Shown here in pieces: positions 56,266 to 64,000 of a stretch of DNA of 64,000 nucleotides. The notes under the pieces are model-generated. The model was not told the origin of the DNA. It did not search any database and saw only the letters and a program-made list of their open reading frames with translations. Every line of letters starts with the position of its first letter. Positions within the stretch are counted from its first letter, which is position 1. A program made the translations under genes and the position numbers. The stretch lies in assembly GCA_003216075.1 (NCBI GenBank), contig QCJK01000002.1, forward strand, positions 1 to 64,000. Direction: 5' to 3'. Source of the stretch: Prochlorococcus sp. AG-409-B05 (GTDB lineage: Bacteria; Cyanobacteriota; Cyanobacteriia; PCC-6307; Cyanobiaceae).

Positions 56266-56538
56266 ATGGATTACCTAATTCCACCAGATCTTTTAGGGAT
56301 AGTTGCTGGAACTTTTACAACGATATCCTTTTTACCACAACTTTTAAAAACTTGGAATACTAAATCAGCTAAAGATGTCTCATTGGGAATGTTTATATTA
56401 TTTATAGGAGGTGTAATTCTCTGGTGCGCTTATGGATTTGAAATACATTCAAGTCCAGTTATTATAGCAAATATGGTTACTTTGATTATAGCATCAATGA
56501 TTCTTACAATGAAGTTGTATTTTGAAAATTCAAATTAG
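56266..56538 (+). CDS. SemiSWEET-type PQ-loop transporter
   Basis: This 90-residue membrane protein starts MDYLIPPDLLGIVAGTFTTI, with the PQ-loop SFLPQLLKTWNTKSAKDVSL and three hydrophobic helices. The length matches bacterial SemiSWEET sugar transporters, which dimerise. I chose the ATG at 56266 over a TTG at 56248. The substrate may be a sugar. Confidence 0.88.
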   Translation: MDYLIPPDLLGIVAGTFTTISFLPQLLKTWNTKSAKDVSLGMFILFIGGVILWCAYGFEIHSSPVIIANMVTLIIASMILTMKLYFENSN

Positions 56539-56558
56539 TTTTCTAATTATATTTCACT

Positions 56559-57002
56559 TCAAATTATTTCTTTCTTGATAGACAAGAAGTATTCTTTAAA
56601 TTCTTGAATATCATTTTTGGACTTTAGTCCTATTGGATAGCCACATTCTTTTGAGATATTTACTACGATTGTATCAATTAAGCTTAATTCATCTATTTTC
56701 TCTATTTCACTTTTTCCAGATAGAGTTAAATCTAGCCATAGTGATGGATTGAATTTAGGTTTGATATTTTCAACTATTGAAAGTCTTATAGCGCTTTCTT
56801 TTGATAAGCCTATACCAATTGCATTACAAAACTTGCCTGAATATCCTTTTGCAACTTTCGTTTCTAATTTACTAATAGTGTTCTTCTCATCCAATGTCAA
56901 ACCAAATGAGGAGGAGGGGTTTATTAATATTAATATGATTAAAAGAGCAAATACTACATTCCTTAAAGGCTTTTTCTGTGTTTCTCTTCTCATGATGACC
57001 AA
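56559..57002 (-). CDS. exported hypothetical protein, 147 aa
   Basis: A basic N-terminus and a hydrophobic segment (NVVFALLIILILINPSSSFG, about residues 15-34) mark a signal peptide. The mature part is mixed alpha/beta with two Cys (KFCNAIGIG and KECGYPIG). This recurring pattern of small exported proteins with a Cys pair is common in picocyanobacteria. Function unknown. Confidence 0.65.
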   Translation of the reverse strand: MVIMRRETQKKPLRNVVFALLIILILINPSSSFGLTLDEKNTISKLETKVAKGYSGKFCNAIGIGLSKESAIRLSIVENIKPKFNPSLWLDLTLSGKSEIEKIDELSLIDTIVVNISKECGYPIGLKSKNDIQEFKEYFLSIKKEII

Positions 57003-57044
57003 GTTTTAATTGACTTTATAGATTATACTTTTAGCATGGGCTCT

Positions 57045-58016
57045 TTAGCTATCATTGTCTCTCCCACTATTGAAGAGTAGATACCCCCATCTCTTGTCAT
57101 GATGTCGTGGTGATGCATTAGGGCCAGTGAGGAGATCAGTTCGATAGGTACAAAATGAAGTGCAATCTTTGGATGTAAATTGACCATATATGTGACCGTA
57201 ATTATGAAAAAGAGTACAACCATTTTCAGATAGATAATTAAAGGCATCTTTTTGCCCTAAACCACTTGAGTTGTCGACAAGTAATAGTATTGGAGATTGT
57301 TGATCATCTGCAATATATTCAGCCCAATCTTGGAAATGTTTTCTTCTGTCTCCACCATCAATAAAAACAAGTAAATTGCTATCTTTTTCCCAATAATTAT
57401 TGATAATATATTCTGGCATAACGTTTATTTCATTTGGTTCCTTTAATTCGATATTTATATCTAACTCTTTTGCTCTTTTATGCATTAGTTCCCACCAATT
57501 TAAACCCATACCTAAATCAGATTCCCCAACATTCCGTGCTTCAAATGTGATGCAGTTTCTTGCTTCTTTCTTAAAAAAAAAAGTCGAAATACCGCTACCA
57601 TATTCAATTACGGTGTATTTAGGTAATTCTATGTCTAAGAGTAGTTCCTGTGCTGGCAGGGTAATCCATGGTGCAGTTATTTTGCTATTAGTCGTATAAT
57701 ATTTTAGAGATGGTAAATTTTGTTGATATAAAGAGTCGATAAATCTTGTGTCTTCTCTGGTGATCACACCAGTTTTCAGTAGCCTGAAATAAGCACCATG
57801 CATTATTAATATATTTGTTATTTCACTATAGGAAAATCCATTTAAATTCCCTATCCTGAATATATCTTTAAGGTCTGCTTCTGCAGCCATTTCAAGAAAA
57901 GCTCTTTGAAATCCATCAGGTATGATTATAGAGTCTTCTGTTTGGTTCTTTTCATTTAGTTTAATATAGGCTTTCCATAGTTGAAATGCCTTATGTATAT
58001 ACTGCTCATGATCCAT
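57045..58016 (-). CDS. methyltransferase-fold hypothetical protein, 323 aa
   Basis: The central part shows a class I methyltransferase-like motif: KYTVIEYGSGISTFFFKKEA (about residues 130-150), then SNLLVFIDGGDRRKHFQDWA with the acidic position expected of motif II/III. The N-terminal third is helical and unknown. The C-terminus ends in TSFCTYRTDLLTGPNASPRH. The fold assignment is fairly good, but the substrate is unknown. The gene lies alone before a long gene-poor gap and tRNA-Ser. Confidence 0.65.
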   Translation of the reverse strand: MDHEQYIHKAFQLWKAYIKLNEKNQTEDSIIIPDGFQRAFLEMAAEADLKDIFRIGNLNGFSYSEITNILIMHGAYFRLLKTGVITREDTRFIDSLYQQNLPSLKYYTTNSKITAPWITLPAQELLLDIELPKYTVIEYGSGISTFFFKKEARNCITFEARNVGESDLGMGLNWWELMHKRAKELDINIELKEPNEINVMPEYIINNYWEKDSNLLVFIDGGDRRKHFQDWAEYIADDQQSPILLLVDNSSGLGQKDAFNYLSENGCTLFHNYGHIYGQFTSKDCTSFCTYRTDLLTGPNASPRHHDKRWGYLLFNSGRDNDS

Positions 58017-58460
58017 GATTGATTTCTTTTAGAGGACGAGATTCACTTGGTTTTAGTTTAGTTTGTTCCTTTTAGAGTTGTTATCAGGCGGCCATGAGTA
58101 TATCATAGATTAATGTATTATTTATAGTTGAGTATATTGTTTATCCATTTTAGAATGATTTATATCGGAGTTTTCATTGCTTCAAATTTTCTGGACATAT
58201 AATAATATAGTATATATAAATCAATTGTGATTTATATATTTCTTGAGTGCTCTTAATATCATATGTTACAAGTATCCATGTTCATAAGATATTTGTTTTA
58301 ATAGTGCTTCAGACGGTTTAATAATTACTTAAACTTCCAGGTTAGCTTGTTTGAGATATTTTAAATTTACATGTATTACTCTTTCTATTGACTTAGCTGA
58401 TTACTGATAATTTTAAAATGACTATTTTAAGTTCTTTTGCAGTTAGGAATTAGTTGGGAG
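58017..58460. other. AT-rich spacer beside tRNA-Ser, nothing recognised
   Basis: Four hundred and forty-four bases with no ORF, hairpin or repeat that I can support. It is on the 3' side of tRNA-Ser, where an integrated element would sit, but none is present. Confidence 0.4.
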
Positions 58461-58547
58461 CGGAGGGGGTGGGATTCGAACCCACGATGCCCTTGCGGAC
58501 ATGCTGGTTTTCAAGACCAGAGCCATCAACCACTCGACCACCCCTCC
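58461..58547 (-). tRNA. tRNA-Ser (anticodon UGA)
   Basis: Read on the minus strand, acceptor arms GGAGGGG and CCCCTCC pair with discriminator G. The anticodon arm is CTGGT, CTTGAAA, ACCAG, giving TGA, and a long variable arm is present (CATGTCCGCAAGGGCATCG region), as expected for serine. T loop is TTCGAAT. No CCA is encoded. Confidence 0.97.
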
Positions 58548-59115
58548 AGAGTTGGACAGACGAGTTGTGTCACAAACATATTAGCAACTGCCCTATAACC
58601 ACTAGTGATAAGAGGCCTCGGCACTTTTGCAACCATAGATAATTTTTAGAACGTGTTTTCGCGCTGAACTCCTTTTTGTCAAGAGTATCCCAATAAATGG
58701 ACTCAATATTTCCCAAGCTTCTTTGGCCAAATGAGCTAAAACTCGTTGGTTTTAAAAGCCATGGTTAATAGTCCTTGGTAAATTTAATCTCTCAAGCAGA
58801 GATAAGGACGTTCGTTTTAAAGTGTTATACGTGGTTCTCGGCTTCATCTTCGAGGTACGTTCCTCAAATCTGGTGGCAGCTGAGAGTGGCAAACTGATAT
58901 GTGGGGAGGTTGGCCAAGAGCATCAGTGGAAATATCGACCTTGAGCCACATGACTGTTTCAATCTTGGCTTATTCAAACTATGCCAATTAATTTCGAGTA
59001 GATACCTTTTGCCAAGACAATGGGATATTACATTGCTTTGACTGTGCGAACTTACGCAAGGCAATTAAATTATAAGCAGTTTAAGCAGCAGCTTATATTT
59101 GCCTAAGGTAAAATA
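58548..59115. other. gene-poor stretch beyond tRNA-Ser
   Basis: No convincing gene in 568 bases. A minus-strand frame at 58864-59064 and a plus-strand frame containing ESGKLICGEVGQEHQWKYRP overlap each other and neither has family support. The stretch may hold small genes I cannot prove. Confidence 0.35.
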
Positions 59116-59277
59116 TCAGGCTGCTTTTACTGACTCGTTTTTGAGGGATTTCAGATACCTCTTCCTTTGACCACTATCGTGTGGTGATACACACCAACCA
59201 GCTGCCAATCGGGTATCTAGCTCTTCAAAATCTGGCTGAGATTCCAAATTGAAGATCTTCTTGGATTTCTTTTGCAT
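59116..59277 (-). CDS. small hypothetical protein, 53 aa
   Basis: The frame encodes MQKKSKKIFNLESQPDFEEL, then DTRLAAGWCVSPHDSGQRKR, and ends KNESVKAA. It is basic at both ends with an acidic middle and one Cys. The composition is clearly protein-like, and no competing frame exists. No family recognised. Confidence 0.55.
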   Translation of the reverse strand: MQKKSKKIFNLESQPDFEELDTRLAAGWCVSPHDSGQRKRYLKSLKNESVKAA

Positions 59278-59409
59278 AGTTTATTTATACCATATTCACT
59301 TAAATGTAGCTTGTGCCTTATGCTAAAAACCCTAAGATCCTAAACAGGCATTTGTTTTGATGTTGGATTTCAGTGTAGCTGCTTTTTATTTATTCCCTTA
59401 TGAAAATTG

Positions 59410-59523
59410 ATGTTTTGGTTGATTATGACTTTTTGGATTGGAATCTTAGGATTTTTACTTCTTTTATGCCTTAAGACTGTAATCCAATTTTCTGATTCGA
59501 CGAGTTCTGTGCTCAACCGTTAG
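59410..59523 (+). CDS. possible very small membrane protein, 37 aa
   Basis: A frame MFWLIMTFWIGILGFLLLLC, then a short polar tail ending SSVLNR, would give a 37-residue single-helix membrane protein. A start at 59425 would shorten it to 32. The frame is short and could be chance. Confidence 0.3.
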   Translation: MFWLIMTFWIGILGFLLLLCLKTVIQFSDSTSSVLNR

Positions 59524-59632
59524 TACAAATCAGATGAACTAGAATTTGAAGTGAGAATTCACAAATCAAAAACCTTCGTCTTTTTAGGGTGAGTTGTGCA
59601 ATAATTCCATGTTGACGAGACAATTTTGCTTT

Positions 59633-59827
59633 ATGTCCACCCAGAAGAGTAGTCAGTCCCGGTTTTTAGGAGACCTTCCAATGCAGGGCGGTATATCTGC
59701 CAAGGAAAAGATCCGCTACATCTCACATTTAATGTTTTTCTTAGGCTGTGGTCTTTTTTCATTTGGAGTTTGGGCGCTTTCTGGCTTTAATTCATCTACT
59801 GGTGCAACAGGACCATTCCCATTTTGA
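59633..59827 (+). CDS. small membrane protein, 64 aa
   Basis: From the ATG at 59633 the protein starts MSTQKSSQSRFLGDLPMQGG. It has a hydrophobic helix at about residues 28-45 (HLMFFLGCGLFSFGVWAL) and a Gly/Ser-rich end (GFNSSTGATGPFPF). An in-frame TTG upstream at 59594 gives an unlikely Cys-rich extension. It is not an Hli protein. Function unknown. Confidence 0.6.
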   Translation: MSTQKSSQSRFLGDLPMQGGISAKEKIRYISHLMFFLGCGLFSFGVWALSGFNSSTGATGPFPF

Positions 59828-59985
59828 TATTTAAATAGACCCTTTTATTTTAAACAGAACTAGCAATACCAAATTTAAACCTGATTACACATACATAATA
59901 TCAATCAGTTATTTGTTTATGTTAAAAAAGAATGCCTTGAAATAGCTTTATGACTGGCTTATTAGAAATCCCAATAGATTTAGAT

Positions 59986-60246
59986 TTAATTTATTGGATT
60001 TCTAAGCCTATAATCTCTGTCTGAAATTAATACCCCTAGCCATTTAGCAGCTAGGACTCTAGAAATAGTTCTATTCCTAAGGAAATCACAAATAACTGTG
60101 TGCAATGGGCCTGAATGTGCCTCGTTATCAAACCATTGTTCAAAACTCAGGATCTCTTCTGTTGTTTGACAAGAACGAAGCTTATCCACAATTGCATCAC
60201 GCGCTACCTTGCTCATTCTTTCTGCTGGTTTTTGGGTCGTTGTCAT
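59986..60246 (-). CDS. small hypothetical protein, 86 aa
   Basis: A charged, helical 86-residue protein (MTTTQKPAERMSKVARDAIV, then DKLRSCQTTEEILSFEQWFD). One Cys is in RSCQT and one near HTVICDF. Clean start and stop. It is 3' of nrdJ on the same strand with a hairpin between. No family recognised. Confidence 0.6.
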   Translation of the reverse strand: MTTTQKPAERMSKVARDAIVDKLRSCQTTEEILSFEQWFDNEAHSGPLHTVICDFLRNRTISRVLAAKWLGVLISDRDYRLRNPIN

Positions 60247-60367
60247 TTTTAGGCTCGCGGCGTAGGTCTATATCGCCTACTCATTTATAACTAGCTGATT
60301 TTTGTGTTTTGTGCTACGTCAAATGCAGTTTTTATTGATTGGAATCAATTCCCTTCAAGCCAGGGGT

Positions 60368-60401
60368 CAAATGTCCTATGTCTATTTACATAGGACATTT
60401 G
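60368..60401. terminator. 14-bp perfect hairpin after nrdJ
   Basis: CAAATGTCCTATGT (60368-60381) and ACATAGGACATTTG (60388-60401) are perfect arms around a six-base loop, ending 17 bases from the nrdJ stop codon (60419). Without a T-run it may terminate with other factors or stabilise the message. Confidence 0.55.
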
Positions 60402-60418
60402 AGTAGGCTATTGAGTAT

Positions 60419-62758
60419 TTACGAGTTTGGGGTTGTGAGTGGAAGTAGGCATTTGTCAGAGTCGCATCCTGCTGGTCCGGCCTCATCCAACTCTCCTTTG
60501 TCATATCTATGAAGAGCTTCGAAGAAATCAGTGCTAACTCTCCTTTCTATGACCTTGGATTGAAGCTTTTCATATGTCTCTGAATTTATTGGTTCGAAAG
60601 GTAGTCTTGGAAAAGTTGCATTTGCATCAAATCTTGCTAAAAGAGCAGCAGATATGTAGCCATTATCATTAGATATTGATTGGTGTATTGCTTTTGCTAA
60701 TGCGTTGATTTCATTTTCACGAAATTCAATTGTTGCTGAAGTGTTGTGATCAGTGTAATTAGTTTGAACTTGCATATAGAAATCAAATTGGGCTAATGCT
60801 GAGAAGTTGTTTATATCAACTGAGTCAGCTCCAGGAATATTTGCCCAACTAACTTCAGTTGGAATTTCTACGAGCCATTCTGTACAACGTGGGTCAAATG
60901 GATCATCTAGAAGTCGACCATTCTCATCTTTATCTGATTGAGAAGGAACAATAGTGTAGCCATAGTCCATACATGCCATGGCCACTGGGTCATTTTTCCT
61001 AAAGGTTATTCTTCTAATAAAACGCTGCGCTTTTGGTGGGTGCCATCCAGGGGATGCTCCAGTAAGTAAGCTTTTTGTCCCTGCTGGTTGGACTGTGGTA
61101 CATCTATTTGGACGTCTTAACTTATGTCTATCGCAATAATCCCATACTGTTTCATTTACAATTTCTTTCCATCGTTTTAGATATGCAGCTTCTTTTTCTT
61201 TGAATTTCTTGCCAGGCTCTGAATCTGGTCTTCCTTCTTCCCACCAATTAAGCCATGGAGTACCAAAAGCATGTACGAAAAAGTCAAATAGTCCTGTGAA
61301 ACTTACACCTACAATTGGGTCCCATGTACGACTTTTCCTATACCTCTCTATTACAAACCGATGATTTAGTAAGCATGCTACTGATAGAGCTCCTGCCTTA
61401 AAAGCTTCCTCTTGTCCTTCTTCATCTGAAGGATCGATTTGATTTAGATGTATTTCTGCAAGGTTACAGTGAAAATCCGTTCCAAGAATTTCTCCGCAAG
61501 GATTTAAACCATATCGACTTAGACGATGTTCCAATTCGTCAGAACCAATTGGACCATGATTAGTTTCAAGCCATTTACCAGCTTCTAATTTTCCTTGATC
61601 ACAATATATATTTATAAATTCATTTTTCAATTCCGATGTTGTCAATAAATCTGCGTTGCCTCGTGCAATAGCTTCAGGTGCGAATTGAATTGCCCCTTCG
61701 CCAGATTGAAATTGTTTATTTACTGCTTCAAGTATGACTTCAAAAGTTGGACGAGAATGATAAACCCTTGTGTGATTTGCCATTCTTAGGGCATCCCTCT
61801 CTGGGTCAATTCGCCAATTCCCATCTTTATCTTGCTCCCATAGATTTTCTTTTGCTCCAGAAGCAGATAAATCAGTTGCAGCAAATTGACGCATTCCAGC
61901 ACTCCTGCGAATGTTTCCAGCAACTATGGTTACTGCTGCTTCATCAATGAGAAGACAACATTCAACTGAGGTAAGTCTTCGTCCTATGGATTTATTTAAT
62001 AGTCGCGCAACTCTTGTGAAAAGATCTTTTAATTTGACTGGATTAGCCATTCCTCCAAATCCCTTTAAAGATTCACCTACAGGTCTAACGTCAGACAAAT
62101 CAATTTTTATTTTAACTTCAGAACCACCAAATTCTTTATCACTGGAAATCTCTAGCAATAATTGATAACTGTCTACCCAACCCCTACGACTATCTCCTAC
62201 TTTTATTGTTACATTATTGCCATGAATATTGTGAGTAGTTTTTTCTTGCCTTTGTTTTGCGGGTGTTATTCCGATATCACTTACTGATGTAATGTTTATA
62301 GGATTAAGTATTTGTGGGAGTTTAGAAATTAGATGTGGCTCAATAATCGCTCCTGTTCCACAGCCCATCATTGCTAGGTCCATCATTAGACCAAATGCTT
62401 CCCAGTCCACCAGATTGGTTGATGTGCAGTTATAAGCCCCTGAAAAATTTTGTTGATTTTCTATCCATGATGTACCACCTATCCAGAGCCATCGGCCAGA
62501 GGGAAGAGCCTTCTTTTCGGCTTGCATTTTTGCAAGTAGAGATATTTCTTCAGAATTAAGTTGGCCAAGTTGTGACAGGCCAGAGAGGTTTCTTGCACTG
62601 ACTTGGTTCCAGCTTTCACGACCAGATTGCTTCTTTCGGCTATAAGTCCGGTAAAAAACAGGGTTTGCTGCTGGAGCAGTAGCAGGAAAATCTGCCCGAT
62701 GATCACCTTCTCCGAAGGTACTCATTGAGATTTCGGGTTGAGTAGGAGTAATTGTCAA
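60419..62758 (-). CDS. nrdJ: class II (adenosylcobalamin) ribonucleotide reductase
   Basis: This 779-residue enzyme makes deoxynucleotides using B12 and a thiyl radical, without oxygen or iron. It has the catalytic pair: C111 in GAYNCTST, C421 in NPCGEI and C431 in DFHCNLAE, plus C-terminal redox Cys 765 and 770 (GCDSDKC). A motif TVQPAGTKSLLTGASPGWHP is typical. Length matches the Lactobacillus type. Prochlorococcus is known to rely on class II. Confidence 0.95.
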   Translation of the reverse strand: MTITPTQPEISMSTFGEGDHRADFPATAPAANPVFYRTYSRKKQSGRESWNQVSARNLSGLSQLGQLNSEEISLLAKMQAEKKALPSGRWLWIGGTSWIENQQNFSGAYNCTSTNLVDWEAFGLMMDLAMMGCGTGAIIEPHLISKLPQILNPINITSVSDIGITPAKQRQEKTTHNIHGNNVTIKVGDSRRGWVDSYQLLLEISSDKEFGGSEVKIKIDLSDVRPVGESLKGFGGMANPVKLKDLFTRVARLLNKSIGRRLTSVECCLLIDEAAVTIVAGNIRRSAGMRQFAATDLSASGAKENLWEQDKDGNWRIDPERDALRMANHTRVYHSRPTFEVILEAVNKQFQSGEGAIQFAPEAIARGNADLLTTSELKNEFINIYCDQGKLEAGKWLETNHGPIGSDELEHRLSRYGLNPCGEILGTDFHCNLAEIHLNQIDPSDEEGQEEAFKAGALSVACLLNHRFVIERYRKSRTWDPIVGVSFTGLFDFFVHAFGTPWLNWWEEGRPDSEPGKKFKEKEAAYLKRWKEIVNETVWDYCDRHKLRRPNRCTTVQPAGTKSLLTGASPGWHPPKAQRFIRRITFRKNDPVAMACMDYGYTIVPSQSDKDENGRLLDDPFDPRCTEWLVEIPTEVSWANIPGADSVDINNFSALAQFDFYMQVQTNYTDHNTSATIEFRENEINALAKAIHQSISNDNGYISAALLARFDANATFPRLPFEPINSETYEKLQSKVIERRVSTDFFEALHRYDKGELDEAGPAGCDSDKCLLPLTTPNS

Positions 62759-62870
62759 GAGAGGCTATCGCGGCTAGGTAAAGGCACGCTAACGCCACAA
62801 TTGGGGGAGGCAAGTTTTTTTAACACCATCTACAGTGCTAGATGCAAAAGCTTCGTGTTGGGTTTGATTT

Positions 62871-63566
62871 GTGGAACGTGTTTTAGAACCTGAAATAATG
62901 AATGATGACTTGCAAGTCAAGGAATACGCTCAGGCGGATTTTGAAGTTAGTAATAGGGCTTTTTTGAGTGGACTGGACCAGTATTTGCATTCAGTGATGA
63001 AAAGGCCTGATTCAAGAACTTTGATTTTGGATTTCGGTTGTGGTCCTGGCAAAATCACCAAGGGTATAGCCAATCTTTGGCCCTCTTCCAGGGTTATTGG
63101 ATTAGATGGGTCTCAGAAAATGCTTGATATTGCTTTGCGAAGTAAAAATGAAAGTAATCCTCCGGAAGAATTAGACCAACTTTCTTACAGACTTTTAGAG
63201 GATGGATGGTTAGATGGTCGACTTACTGATTTGGAGGACTCAGTTGATGTAATTGTTAGTAACAGTTTTCTTCATCACCTTCATGATCCTTCAAGATTTT
63301 GGAAATTCACCCAACACTTAACTTCACCAGGCACAGTTCATTTTCATAGAGATTTGCGTAGACCCTCATCTCTATTAAAAGCAAAGGCCTTACAGGAAAA
63401 ATACCTTCCAGAAGCCCCGCCTATCCTTATTAGGGATTATTTGGCTTCTTTACAGGCAGCTTTTACTACTAGTGAGATACTATCTCAGGTTCAATTAGCT
63501 GAACTTGATTTCTTGAAGGTATTCGAGGTTGAGGATCGTTATCTTGATGTATTGGGTAATTCTTAA
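62871..63566 (+). CDS. class I SAM-dependent methyltransferase, GTG start
   Basis: This 231-residue protein has motif I LILDFGCGPGKITKGIANLW, motif II VIGLDGSQKMLDIAL and motif IV VDVIVSNSFLHHLHDPSRFW. These fit a small-molecule or ubiquinone-type methyltransferase. The GTG at 62871 is used because no upstream ATG occurs. It is divergent from nrdJ, with only about 110 bases between, and just upstream of prfC. Confidence 0.8.
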   Translation: MERVLEPEIMNDDLQVKEYAQADFEVSNRAFLSGLDQYLHSVMKRPDSRTLILDFGCGPGKITKGIANLWPSSRVIGLDGSQKMLDIALRSKNESNPPEELDQLSYRLLEDGWLDGRLTDLEDSVDVIVSNSFLHHLHDPSRFWKFTQHLTSPGTVHFHRDLRRPSSLLKAKALQEKYLPEAPPILIRDYLASLQAAFTTSEILSQVQLAELDFLKVFEVEDRYLDVLGNS

Positions 63567-63603
63567 ACTTTCTTTCCAAGGTTTGCTTTAGTCTTAAATT
63601 TCG

Positions 63604-64000
63604 ATGATCAATTCTTCCTCTTCAAATGAATGTTCACCTTCCCCTAAAGGTGATGATTTTCTTTTGGAATTAGCTGATGAAGTAAGTAAACGAAGAAATT
63701 TCGCCATAATCTCTCATCCTGACGCTGGGAAAACTACTCTCACTGAAAAATTACTTCTTTATGGCGGAGCGATACAACAGGCTGGTGCTGTAAAAGCAAG
63801 AGGGGAGCAGCGTAAAGTTACCTCTGATTGGATGGAACTAGAGAAACAAAGAGGTATATCAATTACATCAACTGTTTTACAATTTGCTTACGGTAATACA
63901 ACTATTAATTTATTAGATACTCCAGGTCACCAAGATTTTTCAGAAGATACTTATCGCACTCTTGCTGCTGCTGATAATGCAGTTATGCTTGAAGATGCTG
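63604..64000 (+). CDS. prfC: peptide chain release factor 3 (5' part)
   Basis: The gene runs off the right edge. The first 132 codons are visible: after an acidic/Ser-rich N-terminus the GTPase signature [20 protein letters not shown] (G1), [11 protein letters not shown] (G2) and [20 protein letters not shown] (G3) are present. The sequence is characteristic of RF3, which releases RF1/RF2 after termination. Start at the ATG 63604; 38 bases follow the methyltransferase gene. Confidence 0.92.
   Translation, partial: MINSSSSNECSPSPKGDDFLLELADEVSKRRNFAIISHPDAGKTTLTEKLLLYGGAIQQAGAVKARGEQRKVTSDWMELEKQRGISITSTVLQFAYGNTTINLLDTPGHQDFSEDTYRTLAAADNAVMLEDA

Noticed and set aside
58454-58642. Plus-strand open frame across tRNA-Ser
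   Set aside because: Antisense of tRNA-Ser with the usual VGFEPTMPLR peptide; not a gene.
58864-59064. Minus-strand 66-codon frame
   Set aside because: No family, no ribosome-binding site and competing frames on the other strand.

Overview
The window is chromosomal DNA of a marine picocyanobacterium, almost certainly a low-light-adapted Prochlorococcus. The evidence is the AT-rich sequence, very short intergenic spacers, two Pcb chlorophyll a/b antenna genes, an oxygen-dependent Mg-protoporphyrin ester cyclase (acsF), a lycopene cyclase, a B12-dependent class II ribonucleotide reductase, a glucosylglycerol-phosphate phosphatase homologue (stpA), and many short proteins of the kind known only from this group. 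Assignment to clade or strain is inference.

Layout. Bases 1-2405 differ from the rest: less AT-rich, with small membrane, HTH and winged-helix replication-like genes abutting the 3' end of a tRNA-Pro(UGG) gene. This looks like one end of an integrated mobile element (tycheposon-like or plasmid-like). The replication-like gene carries four iteron-like 23-bp repeat units inside its coding sequence, and a fifth copy of the core lies in a likely operator. Bases 2.7-10.5 kb hold a methyltransferase, pcb copy 1, purU, acsF, a 2Fe-2S ferredoxin, conserved cyanobacterial proteins and a TauE/SafE exporter. Bases 10.6-17 kb are a gene-poor stretch of small unknown proteins around a large two-domain GSCFA protein. 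Bases 17-24 kb carry pcb copy 2, gltS, a hydroxyisobutyrate-dehydrogenase-like enzyme, a GST and a degenerate metallo-beta-lactamase-fold protein. Bases 24.8-31.6 kb carry two SDR enzymes (one resembling light-dependent protochlorophyllide reductase), lycopene cyclase, an MscS channel, an isochorismatase-family hydrolase and a Fur regulator.

Bases 31.7-37.5 kb hold an ArsS-like radical SAM enzyme, stpA, a Rossmann-type dehydrogenase-like protein, a frameshifted and truncated SbcD-like nuclease pseudogene and a sugar-kinase-like phosphotransferase. Bases 37.6-44 kb carry a lytic transglycosylase, the metY-metA pair for methionine synthesis by direct sulfhydrylation, a fused phosphotransferase/P-loop protein and an AlkB-like dioxygenase. 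Bases 44.1-52.8 kb carry a Lys/Ala/Glu-repeat membrane protein, a complete four-gene polar amino-acid ABC transporter, a SulP anion transporter, an FAD oxidase and a sirohydrochlorin-chelatase-like CbiX with a His-rich tail. Bases 53-64 kb carry DUF2811, a GMC oxidoreductase, pentapeptide and SemiSWEET proteins, tRNA-Ser(UGA), a second gene-poor stretch, nrdJ, a methyltransferase and the start of prfC, which runs off the right edge.

Functionally the window combines light harvesting and pigment synthesis (pcb x2, acsF, ferredoxin, crtL, LPOR-like SDR) with scavenging of reduced nitrogen (gltS and the amino-acid ABC system) and methionine, cobalamin and siroheme-linked metabolism. About ten genes of 30-60 codons, some without a recognisable family, were found by reading spacers directly. 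Apart from the tRNA-Pro island no transposase, integrase or CRISPR array is visible.
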